Assembly: GCA_004299845.1 (NCBI GenBank)
Contig: CP036201.1
Location: 2,294,001 to 2,358,000, forward strand
From: Verrucomicrobia bacterium S94
GTDB taxonomy: Bacteria > Verrucomicrobiota > Kiritimatiellia > Kiritimatiellales > Pontiellaceae
Direction of reading: 5' to 3'
DNA length: 64,000 nucleotides
In this document: positions 17,488-25,020 of the stretch, piece by piece
Numbering within the stretch: the first letter of the stretch is position 1
How the letters are laid out: every line of letters begins with the position of its first letter
Made by a program: the position numbers and the translations under genes
The notes under the pieces: model-generated
Told to the model about the DNA's origin: nothing
The model's input: only the letters and a program-made list of their open reading frames with translations
Database searches by the model: none

Positions 17488-17700
17488 ATGACTGAGACTA
17501 TTGAAAGAGAAGAAAGTTTTTTCTGCCCAAAAATTAATAAGTCAGTTGAGATTCTCGTAGAGTACAAATGCATCAAGAGTTACATGGGGGACGAAACAAC
17601 CTCAGAAATTAAAAACAATGCTTCATGCAATCAGATTTCTGTATGTGAAATCAATGACTACGTAAAAGAATGCGCTTTCTTCAACCAAAATAATAAATAG
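17488..17700 (+). CDS. c15: unknown Cys-containing 70-residue protein
   Basis: MTETIEREESFFCPK... has five Cys spread as CP, KC, SC, VC and EC. AAGGATGGATAG lies before the ATG. The spacing of the Cys and the start with a basic/acidic stretch resemble the c21 protein, so the two may be distant relatives and may bind a metal. The stop abuts the attC R'' box. No function assigned. Confidence 0.6.
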   Translation: MTETIEREESFFCPKINKSVEILVEYKCIKSYMGDETTSEIKNNASCNQISVCEINDYVKECAFFNQNNK

Positions 17701-17788
17701 GCAGAACCAGAGGCTTGACCTTACCGTGAAAACGCCCGTTGATTCGGTCAACGTTTATGCGCACGGCAGGTCAGCCTTAACGTTGGGA
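17701..17788 (+). other. attC: attC of c15
   Basis: R'' GCAGAAC, R' GTTGGGA (17782); arms GAGGCTTGACCTTACCGTG and CACGGCAGGTCAGCC. Confidence 0.8.
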
Positions 17789-17799
17789 TAGTAGAAAAT

Positions 17800-18393
17800 A
17801 TGAATAAGTCTATCATCACCACTTTATCGTTTTGGGCAATATCCTTAGTTGCATTCGGTAGTGTTGCAGGAGGTTTCAGAGTCGACTCTAATGAGGCATA
17901 TCAAAATCTCCCATTGGTCACATACACAGACAAATATTCAACTACAGGAAAAATACATTTCAACTTAGTTTATCGAGAAACTCTACCTTTCAACAGTCGT
18001 ACATACATTTTCGTTGGTGTGAGAGATGAAAAAGGAAAAGAAGTGTTCTCAGGACTACTCAGACCAAAAAAATATTACATCGGGAACGGATTTAAACACA
18101 TCCAATTTCAAGTTCATGAATCAAACTTAACTAACAGTACTGTGAGTATTGAAACTGGCCTGTCAGATGAATCATCAAAATTATTTCCAAATAAATATGG
18201 ATCTTCCATTAGTCATCTAGCCCTGATTATTGATCTCAATGATTTATATAATTGGAGCTCACCCAGAAATAAAAGAAGCGTCTCCCATCTAGAAGATGAA
18301 AAAAACCTTTATGAACTAAGTAGAAAACAAGACATGACCAAAGCGAAGTGGGAGAGTTTCAGAAAAAGCATTTCTCCATACACTTCAAAATAA
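17800..18393 (+). CDS. c16: unknown exported protein
   Basis: 197 residues with a signal peptide (SIITTLSFWAISLVAFGSVAG, positions 4-24). The body has a beta-rich pattern (FNLVYRETLPFNSRTYIFVG) followed by an acidic and basic C-terminal helix. The start lies 18 bp after the cassette core, with GGGATAG ahead. No family recognised; likely periplasmic. Confidence 0.68.
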   Translation: MNKSIITTLSFWAISLVAFGSVAGGFRVDSNEAYQNLPLVTYTDKYSTTGKIHFNLVYRETLPFNSRTYIFVGVRDEKGKEVFSGLLRPKKYYIGNGFKHIQFQVHESNLTNSTVSIETGLSDESSKLFPNKYGSSISHLALIIDLNDLYNWSSPRNKRSVSHLEDEKNLYELSRKQDMTKAKWESFRKSISPYTSK

Positions 18394-18396
18394 AAA

Positions 18397-18484
18397 TCCC
18401 AACCAGCTCATGGACCCTACTTGGACAACGCCCGTCGATTAGGTCAAAGTTTGATTCCCAAGCGGGTCATGAGTAACGTTGGAA
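18397..18484 (+). other. attC: attC of c16
   Basis: R'' TCCCAAC, R' GTTGGAA (18478); arms GCTCATGGACCCTACTTGG and CCAAGCGGGTCATGAG. Confidence 0.8.
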
Positions 18485-18718
18485 CAACTCACTTGGGTAC
18501 ATAAAAATTTAATGAAATCAGATTTGCAGACAATTCACCGGACAACCTGCTCAGCAGCGGACTTCCTGCTGTACTCGGACAACCTGCAATGAATCGTAGA
18601 AAACCTGAGATACTGACTTGCTCAAAACAGAGTCTTTTCCAACCAGTGGTTCGAGTTTACGGTGGCCGACGCCTGTTGATTAAGTAAAGTTTATGTTCAC
18701 CGAAACTCACCCATTAAC
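18478..18718 (+). repeat. c17: cassette R
   Basis: s1 TCAGCAG, s2 TGTACT, s3 AATGAAT; leader variant GGGTACATAAAAATTT, which removes the ATG. Confidence 0.9.
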
Positions 18719-18960
18719 GTTGGAACAACTCACTTGGGTGCATAAAAATTCAATGAAACCTGATTTGCAGACAATTCACCGGACAACCTGCTCAGCAGCG
18801 GACTTCCTGCTGTGCCCGGACAACCTGCAATGAATCGTAGAAAACCTGAGATACTGACTTGCTCAAAACAGAATCTTTTCCAACCAGTGGTTCGAGTTTA
18901 CGGTGGCCGACGCGGAATTAATCCAGTCAACGTTTATGTTCACCGAAACTCACCCATAAC
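18719..18960 (+). repeat. c18: cassette R with a hybrid attC
   Basis: s1 TCAGCAG, s2 TGTGCC, s3 AATGAAT. The attC middle reads GACGCGGAATTAATCCAGTCAACG in place of the usual GCCTGTTGATTAAG spacer, resembling the middle of the c54 attC, so this attC looks recombinant between two types. Confidence 0.88.
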
Positions 18961-19215
18961 GTTGGAGGAGATGAGTTTCACAAAGTCATCATAACCCAAC
19001 TCTTTCCAATGTTTGGGGATGCAATCCAAGTTTCCGGAATCAATCAATCCGCCTTGCAAAAACAATACACTTCGCCCCGTTTTGAGGAGGTTGTTTCTGC
19101 TGTGATTTGTGCTTTTAAAAAATAGAGAGAATTTTGTGCTGAACTCACCTTTCAGCTTAACGCCCTCAAGATTCAGGATTTCGCTATTGTCTTTTATCTT
19201 GGTGTAATAATTCAT
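18940..19215 (-). CDS. c19: unknown 91-residue protein, reverse-oriented
   Basis: MNYYTKIKDNSEILNLEGV... with GGAGG 7 nt upstream. The frame crosses the c18/c19 core and ends at 18940 within the attC of c18, so its last eight or so residues (NVMGEFR) come from that neighbour. Middle part is basic and Phe-rich (FSTKFSLFFKST). Family not recognised. Confidence 0.68.
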   Translation of the reverse strand: MNYYTKIKDNSEILNLEGVKLKGEFSTKFSLFFKSTNHSRNNLLKTGRSVLFLQGGLIDSGNLDCIPKHWKELGYDDFVKLISSNVMGEFR

Positions 19216-19222
19216 GACAAAC

Positions 19223-19309
19223 CTCCAACCAGCGGCATCAGCCTACGCCGACAACGCCTGATTTTTATGCCGCGTTTATTTCCGGCGCGGCTGTCCCGTA
19301 ACGTTCGAA
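19223..19309 (+). other. attC: attC of c19
   Basis: R'' CTCCAAC, R' GTTCGAA (19303); arms GCGGCATCAGCCTACGCCG and CCGGCGCGGCTGTCCCG. This subtype also ends c3, another cassette lying next to a reverse-oriented gene. Confidence 0.75.
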
Positions 19310-19593
19310 CTCATTTCTTTTTCATACTGAAGCTTTAGTTCAGCCTCATATTCCTGATTGTCGAACGCTTCCATTTTTACACAATCCAAGCAGTAGTATT
19401 CTCCTTCATCAGTCCAATAGCTCGTTCGCCGATAATAAAGCTCTGCGGCAGTCCCGCAGTTGTCGCAATAATCAGCCCCAAAGTCACACGCAGAGAATCC
19501 AGTCAATTCTAGCGCTTTTTTGTCCTCAATAACAACATAGTTCGAACCAGAGGTTGCAAGGGACGTGTGCCCCGCTCGCGTTTTATTGCTCAT
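19276..19593 (-). CDS. c20: zinc-ribbon-like protein, reverse-oriented, starting inside its own attC
   Basis: 105 residues with two CxxC pairs (YCDNCG and YCLDCV) about 25 residues apart, typical of a small zinc-binding fold. AAAGGAG lies before the ATG at 19593. That start and about the first 15 codons lie within the c20 attC, and the end (SSNVTGQPRRK) runs into the attC of c19. The gene thus spans the whole cassette wall to wall. Role unknown. Confidence 0.7.
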   Translation of the reverse strand: MSNKTRAGHTSLATSGSNYVVIEDKKALELTGFSACDFGADYCDNCGTAAELYYRRTSYWTDEGEYYCLDCVKMEAFDNQEYEAELKLQYEKEMSSNVTGQPRRK

Positions 19594-19640
19594 CCGTAGC
19601 TCCTTTCCGGGGCACTCGCCCCTGACCCTTAACGTTCGAC
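19542..19640 (+). other. attC: attC of c20
   Basis: R'' TTCGAAC, R' GTTCGAC (19634). About 99 nt, with arms GAGGTTGCAAGGGACGTG and GGGGCACTCGCCCC. It includes the ribosome-binding site and start of the reverse-strand gene. Confidence 0.7.
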
Positions 19641-19668
19641 TCAATAAAAATTAACCGAAGGGAAACAG

Positions 19669-19863
19669 ATGAAAACAGAACGAGTATCAAAATACTGTTC
19701 GTATGCTGACAGAGATGTTGACCACATCACCACCCGAATTGAACATCGATCATCTACCAGTGCCCAGCGGGTTACAGACAAACGATTTTCAGAAACCTCA
19801 TGTGATGAAGCGTTAACGTGCTCTGCTCAATCTAGTGAATGTCCTTTCAATCTAAAAAACTAG
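19669..19863 (+). CDS. c21: unknown Cys-containing 64-residue protein
   Basis: MKTERVSKYCSYADRDVDH... with GAAGGGAAACAG upstream. Four Cys, the last three in SCDEALTC and SECPF. It resembles the c15 product in size and Cys layout. The stop codon TAG touches the R'' box. No function assigned. Confidence 0.6.
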   Translation: MKTERVSKYCSYADRDVDHITTRIEHRSSTSAQRVTDKRFSETSCDEALTCSAQSSECPFNLKN

Positions 19864-19951
19864 TCGAACCAGGGGTTGGACTTTACGGTGAAAACGCCGG
19901 TTGATTCGGTCTACACGTTATGCGCACCGAAAGTCATCCCGAACGTTGGAA
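19863..19951 (+). other. attC: attC of c21
   Basis: R'' GTCGAAC, R' GTTGGAA (19945); arms GGGGTTGGACTTTACGGTG and CACCGAAAGTCATCCC, a subtype shared with c27 and c50. Confidence 0.8.
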
Positions 19952-20184
19952 CAACTCACTTGGGTGCATGGAATTTAATGAAACCTGATTTGCAGACAAT
20001 TCACCGGACAACCTGCTCTGCAACGGACTTCCTGCTGTGCACGGACAACCTGCAATGAATCGTAGAAAACCTGAAATACTGACTTGCTCAAAACAGAGTC
20101 TTTTCCAACCAGTGGTTCGAGTTTACGGTGGCCGACGCCTGTTGATTAAGTAAAGTTTATGTTCACCGAAACTCACCCATTAAC
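19945..20184 (+). repeat. c22: cassette R
   Basis: s1 TCTGCAA, s2 TGTGCA, s3 AATGAAT; leader CTTGGGTGCATGG with stop; attC GTAAAGTTT variant. Confidence 0.9.
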
Positions 20185-20207
20185 GTTCGATAAAATAAAA
20201 AATCATC

Positions 20208-20891
20208 ATGAAAATTAAATCCATCATAGTTTCAATATTCGTCTTAATTCTGAATGCAAATGCTTCTCTCCATTCTTTCTCGTTTAGCGGAGTGGTCGAT
20301 ACAGTGGATCAAAATGAAAATAACACATTGGGCATAATCGATTCAGGAGATCTATTTTCAGGAACCTTTTCATATTCAGACATTGATGATAGAGATTCTC
20401 GAGTGGGAATCGGGAATTATAGCCAAGAAGCAACACTCAACCTGACCCTTGGAAGCAAGCAAATTGAATATGATGGATATATCTATATTCGTGTGTGGAA
20501 TGATCTTATAAGTCGAGATGGATTTGATTTTGCAGTAGATGATCAATTTGAAGATTGGAACATGGGTTGGTATGGATTTGAGTTGATTGACAGCACACAA
20601 ACAACTTATAGCGATGAATCGCTCCCATCATCATTTTCAGCTTCAGATTTTAATAATCCAGCATTTCGTTTGGATGGATCAACAATTTCAACAGGAGATC
20701 AATTTTCTGTTAATATGACAGTTCAAAATATATCCCCAATTCCAGAACCTTCAACAATATCAATGTTGGGTTTAGCATCTGGAATCATTTGGACAATACG
20801 AAGAAAAACAAATCGAACCAGATCCTGGACCCTACTTGGACAACGCCTGTTGATTAGGTCAAAGTTTGATTCCCAAGCGGGTCAGGATTAA
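20208..20891 (+). CDS. c23: PEP-CTERM exported protein with attC-encoded tail
   Basis: 227 residues: signal peptide (1-20), an N-terminal pattern FSFSGVVDTVDQN...GDLFSGTFSYSD common to PEP-CTERM proteins, then IPEPSTISMLGLASGIIW and the cluster RRKTNR. The attC adds about 28 residues (TRSWTLLGQR...SQAGQD), read in the same frame as in c13 although the two protein bodies are unrelated. The stop lies just before the next core. Confidence 0.88.
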   Translation: MKIKSIIVSIFVLILNANASLHSFSFSGVVDTVDQNENNTLGIIDSGDLFSGTFSYSDIDDRDSRVGIGNYSQEATLNLTLGSKQIEYDGYIYIRVWNDLISRDGFDFAVDDQFEDWNMGWYGFELIDSTQTTYSDESLPSSFSASDFNNPAFRLDGSTISTGDQFSVNMTVQNISPIPEPSTISMLGLASGIIWTIRRKTNRTRSWTLLGQRLLIRSKFDSQAGQD

Positions 20892-20899
20892 CGTTCGCC
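20812..20899 (+). other. attC: attC of c23
   Basis: R'' ATCGAAC, R' GTTCGCC (20893); same GATCCTGGACCC subtype as c13. Confidence 0.8.
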
Positions 20900-20912
20900 A
20901 GAAATAAAATGA

Positions 20913-22282
20913 GGGTCTTCTGCTGAATCTGTGGGTAAAAAATAATGATTAACGCACCGGGCAACTTATCTGTAATGTGTGGTCTACCAGAACTGCACAA
21001 CACAGAAGAGGTATGCCCGGTGCGAATCCAGACCCTACTCAACAGAGTTCATCCGCTCAAATCATTTGTTTACTCCGCCTGCCGTCTGGAACTGCGTAAT
21101 GCCGGTCCGGCGTTGGTGGCGGAAATCAGGCCCCGACTCAACGGCAAGGTGCTTTGCTCGGGGTGCGGCAAGCCAAGGAAATGCTACGACCGCCAATCGG
21201 TGCGGCAATTCGAATTCGTTCCGCTTTGGAATATTCCCGTCCAACTTGAATACCGAATGCGCCGAGTCAACTGCCCCGAATGCGGTGTGAAGGTCGAAAA
21301 GGTTCCGTGGGCGGATGGAAAGTCGCATACAACCAAAGCGTTTCAGCTGTTTCTTGCCCGCTGGGCACGCAGACTCTCGTGGAAGGAAACCGCCGAATCG
21401 TTCCACACAAGCTGGGACACGGTCTACCGCTCGGTCAAAGCCATTGTCAACTATGGGCTGGCGCACCGCAACCTTGACGGCGTGATGGCCATCGGCGTGG
21501 ACGAAATCCAATACGGCAAGGGACACCAATACCTTACCGTGGTCTACCAGATCGATGCGGGGATGCGCCGCCTGCTGTTCGTCGGTAAAGACCGTACGGC
21601 CAAAACCCTGCTGCGGATCTTCCGGGCCTTCGGCCGGGATCGCTGCGCCCGGCTGGAGTTCGTCTGCTCCGACATGTGGAGGGCCTACCTCAAGGTCATC
21701 GCTAAAAAGGCCCCGCAGGCATTGCATGTGCTCGACCGCTTCCACATCATTCAGCATCTGAACAAAGCCGTGAACCAGGTTCGTATCGACGAGGTCAAAC
21801 GCTTACGGCAGGAGGGCTGCGATGACGAGGTGCTTAAACATACGAAATACTGCCTGCTCAAAAACCCGGAAAACCTCACCGAGAAACAGGCACTCAAACT
21901 CAATGATGTGCTCACCTACGACCTGAAGAGCGTCCGGGCCTATCTGCTCAAGGAAAGCTTCCAGCTCTTCTGGAACTACACGAGCCCATACTGGGCAGAA
22001 TGGTATCTCAAGAAATGGAGCACCCGAGCCATGCGCTCGCGACTCGATCCTATGAAAAAATTTGTCGGAACGATCCGGCGGCATCAGCCGCTGATCCTGA
22101 ACTGGTTCAAAGCCAAGAAGGCCTATTCATCAGGCGTCGTCGAGGGCCTGAACCGCAAAGTAAATCTGGTAACGAGAAAAGCATACGGCTTTCGAAGCTA
22201 CGAAGTGCTTGAAATCGCCCTGTTTCACACGATGGGCGACCTCCCGGAGCCGGAAGCAACCCACAGATTTTGCTGAAGAGGC
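20913..22282 (+). mobile_element. ISL3-family insertion sequence, copy 1
   Basis: 1370 bp with imperfect terminal repeats (left GGGTCTTCTGCTGAATCTG, right complement GCCTCTTCAGCAAAATCTG). It is flanked by the 8-bp direct duplication TAAAATGA (20905 and 22283), the size expected for ISL3. It landed 20 bp inside c24, just ahead of its gene. Copy 2 at 25021 encodes an identical protein and I saw no nucleotide difference, so movement is recent. Confidence 0.93.
20945..22276 (+). CDS. tnpA: ISL3 transposase, copy 1
   Basis: 443 residues: N-terminal zinc ribbon (CSGCGKPRKC...CPECGV), helix-turn-helix (SWKETAESFHTSWDTVYRS), and a DDE core with GVDEIQYGKGHQYLTVV, CSDMWRAYL and the C-terminal SSGVVEGLNRKVNLVTRKA. 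Complete and apparently functional. Catalyses cut-and-paste movement of its own element. Confidence 0.93.
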   Translation: MINAPGNLSVMCGLPELHNTEEVCPVRIQTLLNRVHPLKSFVYSACRLELRNAGPALVAEIRPRLNGKVLCSGCGKPRKCYDRQSVRQFEFVPLWNIPVQLEYRMRRVNCPECGVKVEKVPWADGKSHTTKAFQLFLARWARRLSWKETAESFHTSWDTVYRSVKAIVNYGLAHRNLDGVMAIGVDEIQYGKGHQYLTVVYQIDAGMRRLLFVGKDRTAKTLLRIFRAFGRDRCARLEFVCSDMWRAYLKVIAKKAPQALHVLDRFHIIQHLNKAVNQVRIDEVKRLRQEGCDDEVLKHTKYCLLKNPENLTEKQALKLNDVLTYDLKSVRAYLLKESFQLFWNYTSPYWAEWYLKKWSTRAMRSRLDPMKKFVGTIRRHQPLILNWFKAKKAYSSGVVEGLNRKVNLVTRKAYGFRSYEVLEIALFHTMGDLPEPEATHRFC

Positions 22283-22324
22283 TAAAATGAAAGATAACCA
22301 AACCCAGAGAGAAGGATAAATCGA

Positions 22325-22507
22325 ATGATTACATTCATTTCAGTTCTACTGACCCTCTCAACAATTGGATCTATAAACTATTTCACCGAAATCGAAATAT
22401 CTGGGTTCGGAGCATTACTGATCGGAACAATTCTTTTCATGGTATTCAGACAAATTTTACTTACCATAATAAAAATAAAAAATGGGCGAACCAGCGGTTG
22501 GAGCTGA
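22325..22507 (+). CDS. c24: small two-helix membrane protein
   Basis: 60 residues with two hydrophobic segments (ITFISVLLTLSTIGSI and GALLIGTILFMVF); the last residues (GRTSGWS) are attC-encoded. GAGAAGGAT precedes the start. A 10-codon leader frame just upstream (MKDNQTQREG once the ISL3 is removed) has been split by the insertion, so transcription from further upstream is now interrupted by the IS. Function unknown. Confidence 0.6.
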   Translation: MITFISVLLTLSTIGSINYFTEIEISGFGALLIGTILFMVFRQILLTIIKIKNGRTSGWS

Positions 22508-22576
22508 CACGGTACGACGCCGGTTTCTTCGTGCCATTCGTTTGATTCCCGTGTCAGCTCATCCGTAACGTTCGCT
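22485..22576 (+). other. attC: attC of c24
   Basis: R'' GGCGAAC, R' GTTCGCT (22570). Arms GCGGTTGGAGCTGACACGG and CCGTGTCAGCTCATCCG pair over a long stretch. Confidence 0.8.
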
Positions 22577-22586
22577 ACTAAAAAAC

Positions 22587-22916
22587 ATGACAATGCCACT
22601 ACAAATTCTATCTCCGTGGACAATAATACCCATTGAGTTCATTGATGACCTTATCCCGGCAATCAAAGAATCCATTCCGGATCAACACGAATTGAAATCA
22701 CATGACCTTATCCCCGACTTCAAAAAGGAAGGACGAGATGTATTCATTGTCGCAGACCAGACTTCAGGCAAAACTCTGCTTTTTGATTTTGAAAAATCAT
22801 CCAGATGGAAGAATACAAAATTCGTGATTCCCAAAATTCATGAATTTGCAGATGATGAAGAAATAGCAGATTTGATCAAAGAAGATCACAGTAGAGAATA
22901 CAGCATAACAGAATAA
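22587..22916 (+). CDS. c25: unknown 109-residue protein
   Basis: MTMPLQILSPWTIIPIEFIDD... Soluble and acidic, with DVFIVADQTSGKTLLFDFEKS in the middle and a Glu/Asp-rich end. The SGKTLLFDF stretch is not a P-loop because the upstream glycines are missing. Weak ribosome-binding signal. No family recognised. Confidence 0.6.
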   Translation: MTMPLQILSPWTIIPIEFIDDLIPAIKESIPDQHELKSHDLIPDFKKEGRDVFIVADQTSGKTLLFDFEKSSRWKNTKFVIPKIHEFADDEEIADLIKEDHSREYSITE

Positions 22917-22919
22917 AAA

Positions 22920-23006
22920 AGCGAACCAGCGGGTTGACCTTACCGTGAAAACGCCCGTCGAGTCAGGCAAAGCACAAGGCACGGCAGGTCACCCGTAACG
23001 TTCGGT
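22920..23006 (+). other. attC: attC of c25
   Basis: R'' AGCGAAC, R' GTTCGGT (23000); same GCGGGTTGACC subtype as c9. Confidence 0.8.
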
Positions 23007-23303
23007 ACAGAAATAAAAACACATGCTGCTCAACTGAAAATTTCCAATCATCGGAACAGAATTTGAAGGCACAGAAATCGATCCCAAACAGAATCAACAG
23101 TTGAGAGAAAGAATGCAGGAATACACGCATTCAATCACACGAAACAGAGAGAGGTTTCTGAGCATCATTGCTTTGCGGATGGAATTAAAAGGAATACTCA
23201 ACTGGACTGAAAAACAATAAAAACCGAACCAGTGGGTGGAGCCTACGGTGGAAACGCCAGTTGATTAAGTGAAGTTTATGTTCACCGGCGGCTCACCCAT
23301 AAC
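23000..23303 (+). repeat. c26: diverged S-family cassette
   Basis: Shares with c6 the segments AACACATGCTGCTC, CCAATCATCGGAACAGAATT, ATTGCTTTGCGGATG and the attC arms, but the rest has drifted and the 30-codon frame is lost. A 35-codon frame (starting near 23113, MQEYTHSITRNRERF...) exists without a ribosome-binding site. Probably non-coding. Confidence 0.6.
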
Positions 23304-23310
23304 GTTCGGC
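23223..23310 (+). other. attC: attC of c26
   Basis: R'' ACCGAAC, R' GTTCGGC (23304); arms GTGGGTGGAGCC and GGCGGCTCACCC as in c6. Confidence 0.8.
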
Positions 23311-23319
23311 AGAAATATA

Positions 23320-23568
23320 ATGAAGAAATCAAAGCTAAATCGAGAAATCCAACCGATGCCTGAGTTCGTCCTCGACGCACTTACAAAAGAAGGCTTAATC
23401 GAAGATTACAATTCACGTCCAGCCTACCAACGTAATGATTATTTACTCTGGATAAATTCAGCCAAACGAGAAGACACAAAGCAAAATCGACTTAACCAAA
23501 TGTTATATGAACTCCGTGTTGGCGGTGTGTACATGAAAATGGAACATCCAGCCTCCAAAAAGAAATAG
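23320..23568 (+). CDS. c27: YdeI/OmdA-like protein
   Basis: 82 residues matching the C-terminal part of the OmdA (bacteriocin-protection, YdeI) family: MPEFVLDALTKEGL, then RNDYLLWINSAKREDTKQNR and a Leu-rich helix. The family's typical core is a proline-x-x-hydrophobic helix followed by (Y/W)L.WI..AK...TR..R. The biochemical role of the family is poorly known. The ATG at 23320 is used; the frame is open upstream through attC but without a start signal there. Confidence 0.7.
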   Translation: MKKSKLNREIQPMPEFVLDALTKEGLIEDYNSRPAYQRNDYLLWINSAKREDTKQNRLNQMLYELRVGGVYMKMEHPASKKK

Positions 23569-23577
23569 CAAAAAATC

Positions 23578-23666
23578 GCCGAACCAGGGGTTGGACTTTA
23601 CGGTGAAAACGCCGGTTGATTCGGTCTATGCGTTATGCGCACCGAAAGTCATCCCGAACGTTGGAT
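23578..23666 (+). other. attC: attC of c27
   Basis: R'' GCCGAAC, R' GTTGGAT (23660); same GGGGTTGGACTTTACGG subtype as c21. Confidence 0.8.
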
Positions 23667-23681
23667 TAATAGAGATAAATT

Positions 23682-24257
23682 ATGAATTCAGATTTTGCCA
23701 CAGATGCCATTCGAATACTTTTATTTCTATTTCCCGGTTTCATCTCTCTAAAAATAGTTTCCTGCAAAAATGCCGTTGCGAAAGAAGAATACGATTCCTA
23801 TTTAGTTCAAGCTCTCGTTCATTCAGTGATCATTTATATGATAGCGGGATTTTTGAAACTGAATACGAACCTGCTTTCCCCTCAATCGATTTTTTTGACA
23901 TTATTAATTTCAGTTCTTGTCGGCCTTTTCGTTGGAGAACTTACTAATCGCGAGTGGACAAAATATATTTTCAAAGATAATTCATCCTACCTCTCACCAC
24001 ATGACAAAGTTTTTTTTGCCAACAGAAAAATAATCCTCGATCCAAATAAATGGCATTTAGTCAGCCTAAAAGATGGCACTGAATATCTTGGCTTCATTAA
24101 GCAGTTTAATACTGAGAATAATGAGCTCCTCTTGATTCGGTGCAGAAAAATAATCGATGGTTCGATGGCTGAAAACGAAGAAATAGTTTACCTGCCTCCG
24201 AATGAAGAACTTTTGTCGATACGTTGCATTAACAGCCAAGGAGAAACAAATGAGTGA
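23682..24257 (+). CDS. c28: DUF6338-like membrane protein
   Basis: 191 residues: three hydrophobic segments in the first 90 residues (ILLFLFPGFISLKIV, ALVHSVIIYMIAGF, FLTLLISVLVGLFVGEL) followed by a soluble beta-rich domain (WHLVSLKDGTEYLGFIKQF, EEIVYLPP). The PGFISLKI start and the C-terminal layout recall DUF6338 membrane proteins. That assignment is from memory of the pattern. The stop overlaps the next start by 8 bp, so the two genes form a coupled two-gene cassette. Confidence 0.65.
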   Translation: MNSDFATDAIRILLFLFPGFISLKIVSCKNAVAKEEYDSYLVQALVHSVIIYMIAGFLKLNTNLLSPQSIFLTLLISVLVGLFVGELTNREWTKYIFKDNSSYLSPHDKVFFANRKIILDPNKWHLVSLKDGTEYLGFIKQFNTENNELLLIRCRKIIDGSMAENEEIVYLPPNEELLSIRCINSQGETNE

Positions 24258-24432
24258 TGGAGATAGAGTCAAACCCGATGAAGAACAAGTAGTAATTGCT
24301 AATGAAAATTTTTCCAGAAAAGGACTCGTGACCAGTCCATCTAATGGCCCAAGAAATCCGCCGGCAGCATTTCTTTCTGGAAGTGGAAAACCTGTTGATC
24401 CGCCACCTACTCCTCCCAAAAAGGATGACTAA
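24250..24432 (+). CDS. c28: small Pro-rich partner protein
   Basis: 60 residues, MSDGDRVKPDEEQVV... ending in the proline-rich PVDPPPTPPKKDD. AAGGAGAAACAA precedes the ATG, which lies inside the end of the DUF6338-like gene, so translation is probably coupled. The Pro/Lys tail suggests a flexible anchor or partner-binding tail. Function unknown. Confidence 0.7.
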   Translation: MSDGDRVKPDEEQVVIANENFSRKGLVTSPSNGPRNPPAAFLSGSGKPVDPPPTPPKKDD

Positions 24433-24433
24433 A

Positions 24434-24521
24434 ATCCAACCAGAGCATTGACCCTACCGTGAAAACGCCCGTTGATTAGGTCAGAGTTTATGTGCACGGC
24501 GGGTCATGCTTAACGTTGGAA
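24434..24521 (+). other. attC: attC of c28
   Basis: R'' ATCCAAC, R' GTTGGAA (24515); arms GAGCATTGACCCTACCGTG and CACGGCGGGTCATGC. Confidence 0.8.
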
Positions 24522-24754
24522 CAACTCACTTGGGTGCATGGAATTTAATGAAACCTGATTTGCAGACAATTCACCGGACAACCTGCTCAGCAGCGGACAA
24601 CCTGCTGTGCCCGGACAGCCTGCTTGAACTCGAAGAAAACCTGAGATACTGACTTGCTCAAAACAGAGTCTTTTCCAACCAGTGGTTCGAGTTTACGGTG
24701 GCCGACGCCTGTTGATTAAGTGAAGTTTATGTTCACCGAAACTCACCCATTAAC
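24515..24754 (+). repeat. c29: cassette R with changed repeat units
   Basis: s1 TCAGCAG, s2 TGTGCC, s3 TTGAACT. The second unit reads CGGACAACCTGC (normally CGGACTTCCTGC) and the third CGGACAGCCTGC, so the middle unit has been homogenised to the outer ones. Confidence 0.9.
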
Positions 24755-24994
24755 GTTGGAACAACTCACTTAGGTGCATGGAATTTAATGAAACCTGATT
24801 TGCAGACAATTCACCGGACAACCTGCTCAGCAGCGGACTTCCTGCTGTGCACGGACAACCTGCAATGAATCGTAGAAAACCTGAAATACTGACTTGCTCA
24901 AAACAGAGTCTTTTCCAACCAGTGGTTCGAGTTTACGGTGGCCGACGCCTGTTGATTAAGTAAAGTTTATGTTCACCGAAACTCACCCATTAAC
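24755..24994 (+). repeat. c30: cassette R
   Basis: s1 TCAGCAG, s2 TGTGCA, s3 AATGAAT; same block set as c5. Directly follows c29 in tandem. Confidence 0.9.
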
Positions 24995-25020
24995 GTTGGC
25001 TTCACATAAAAATGAAAATT

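Noticed and set aside
21062-21757. 231-codon minus frame within the ISL3 elements (also in copy 2)
   Set aside because: Antisense shadow of the complete transposase.
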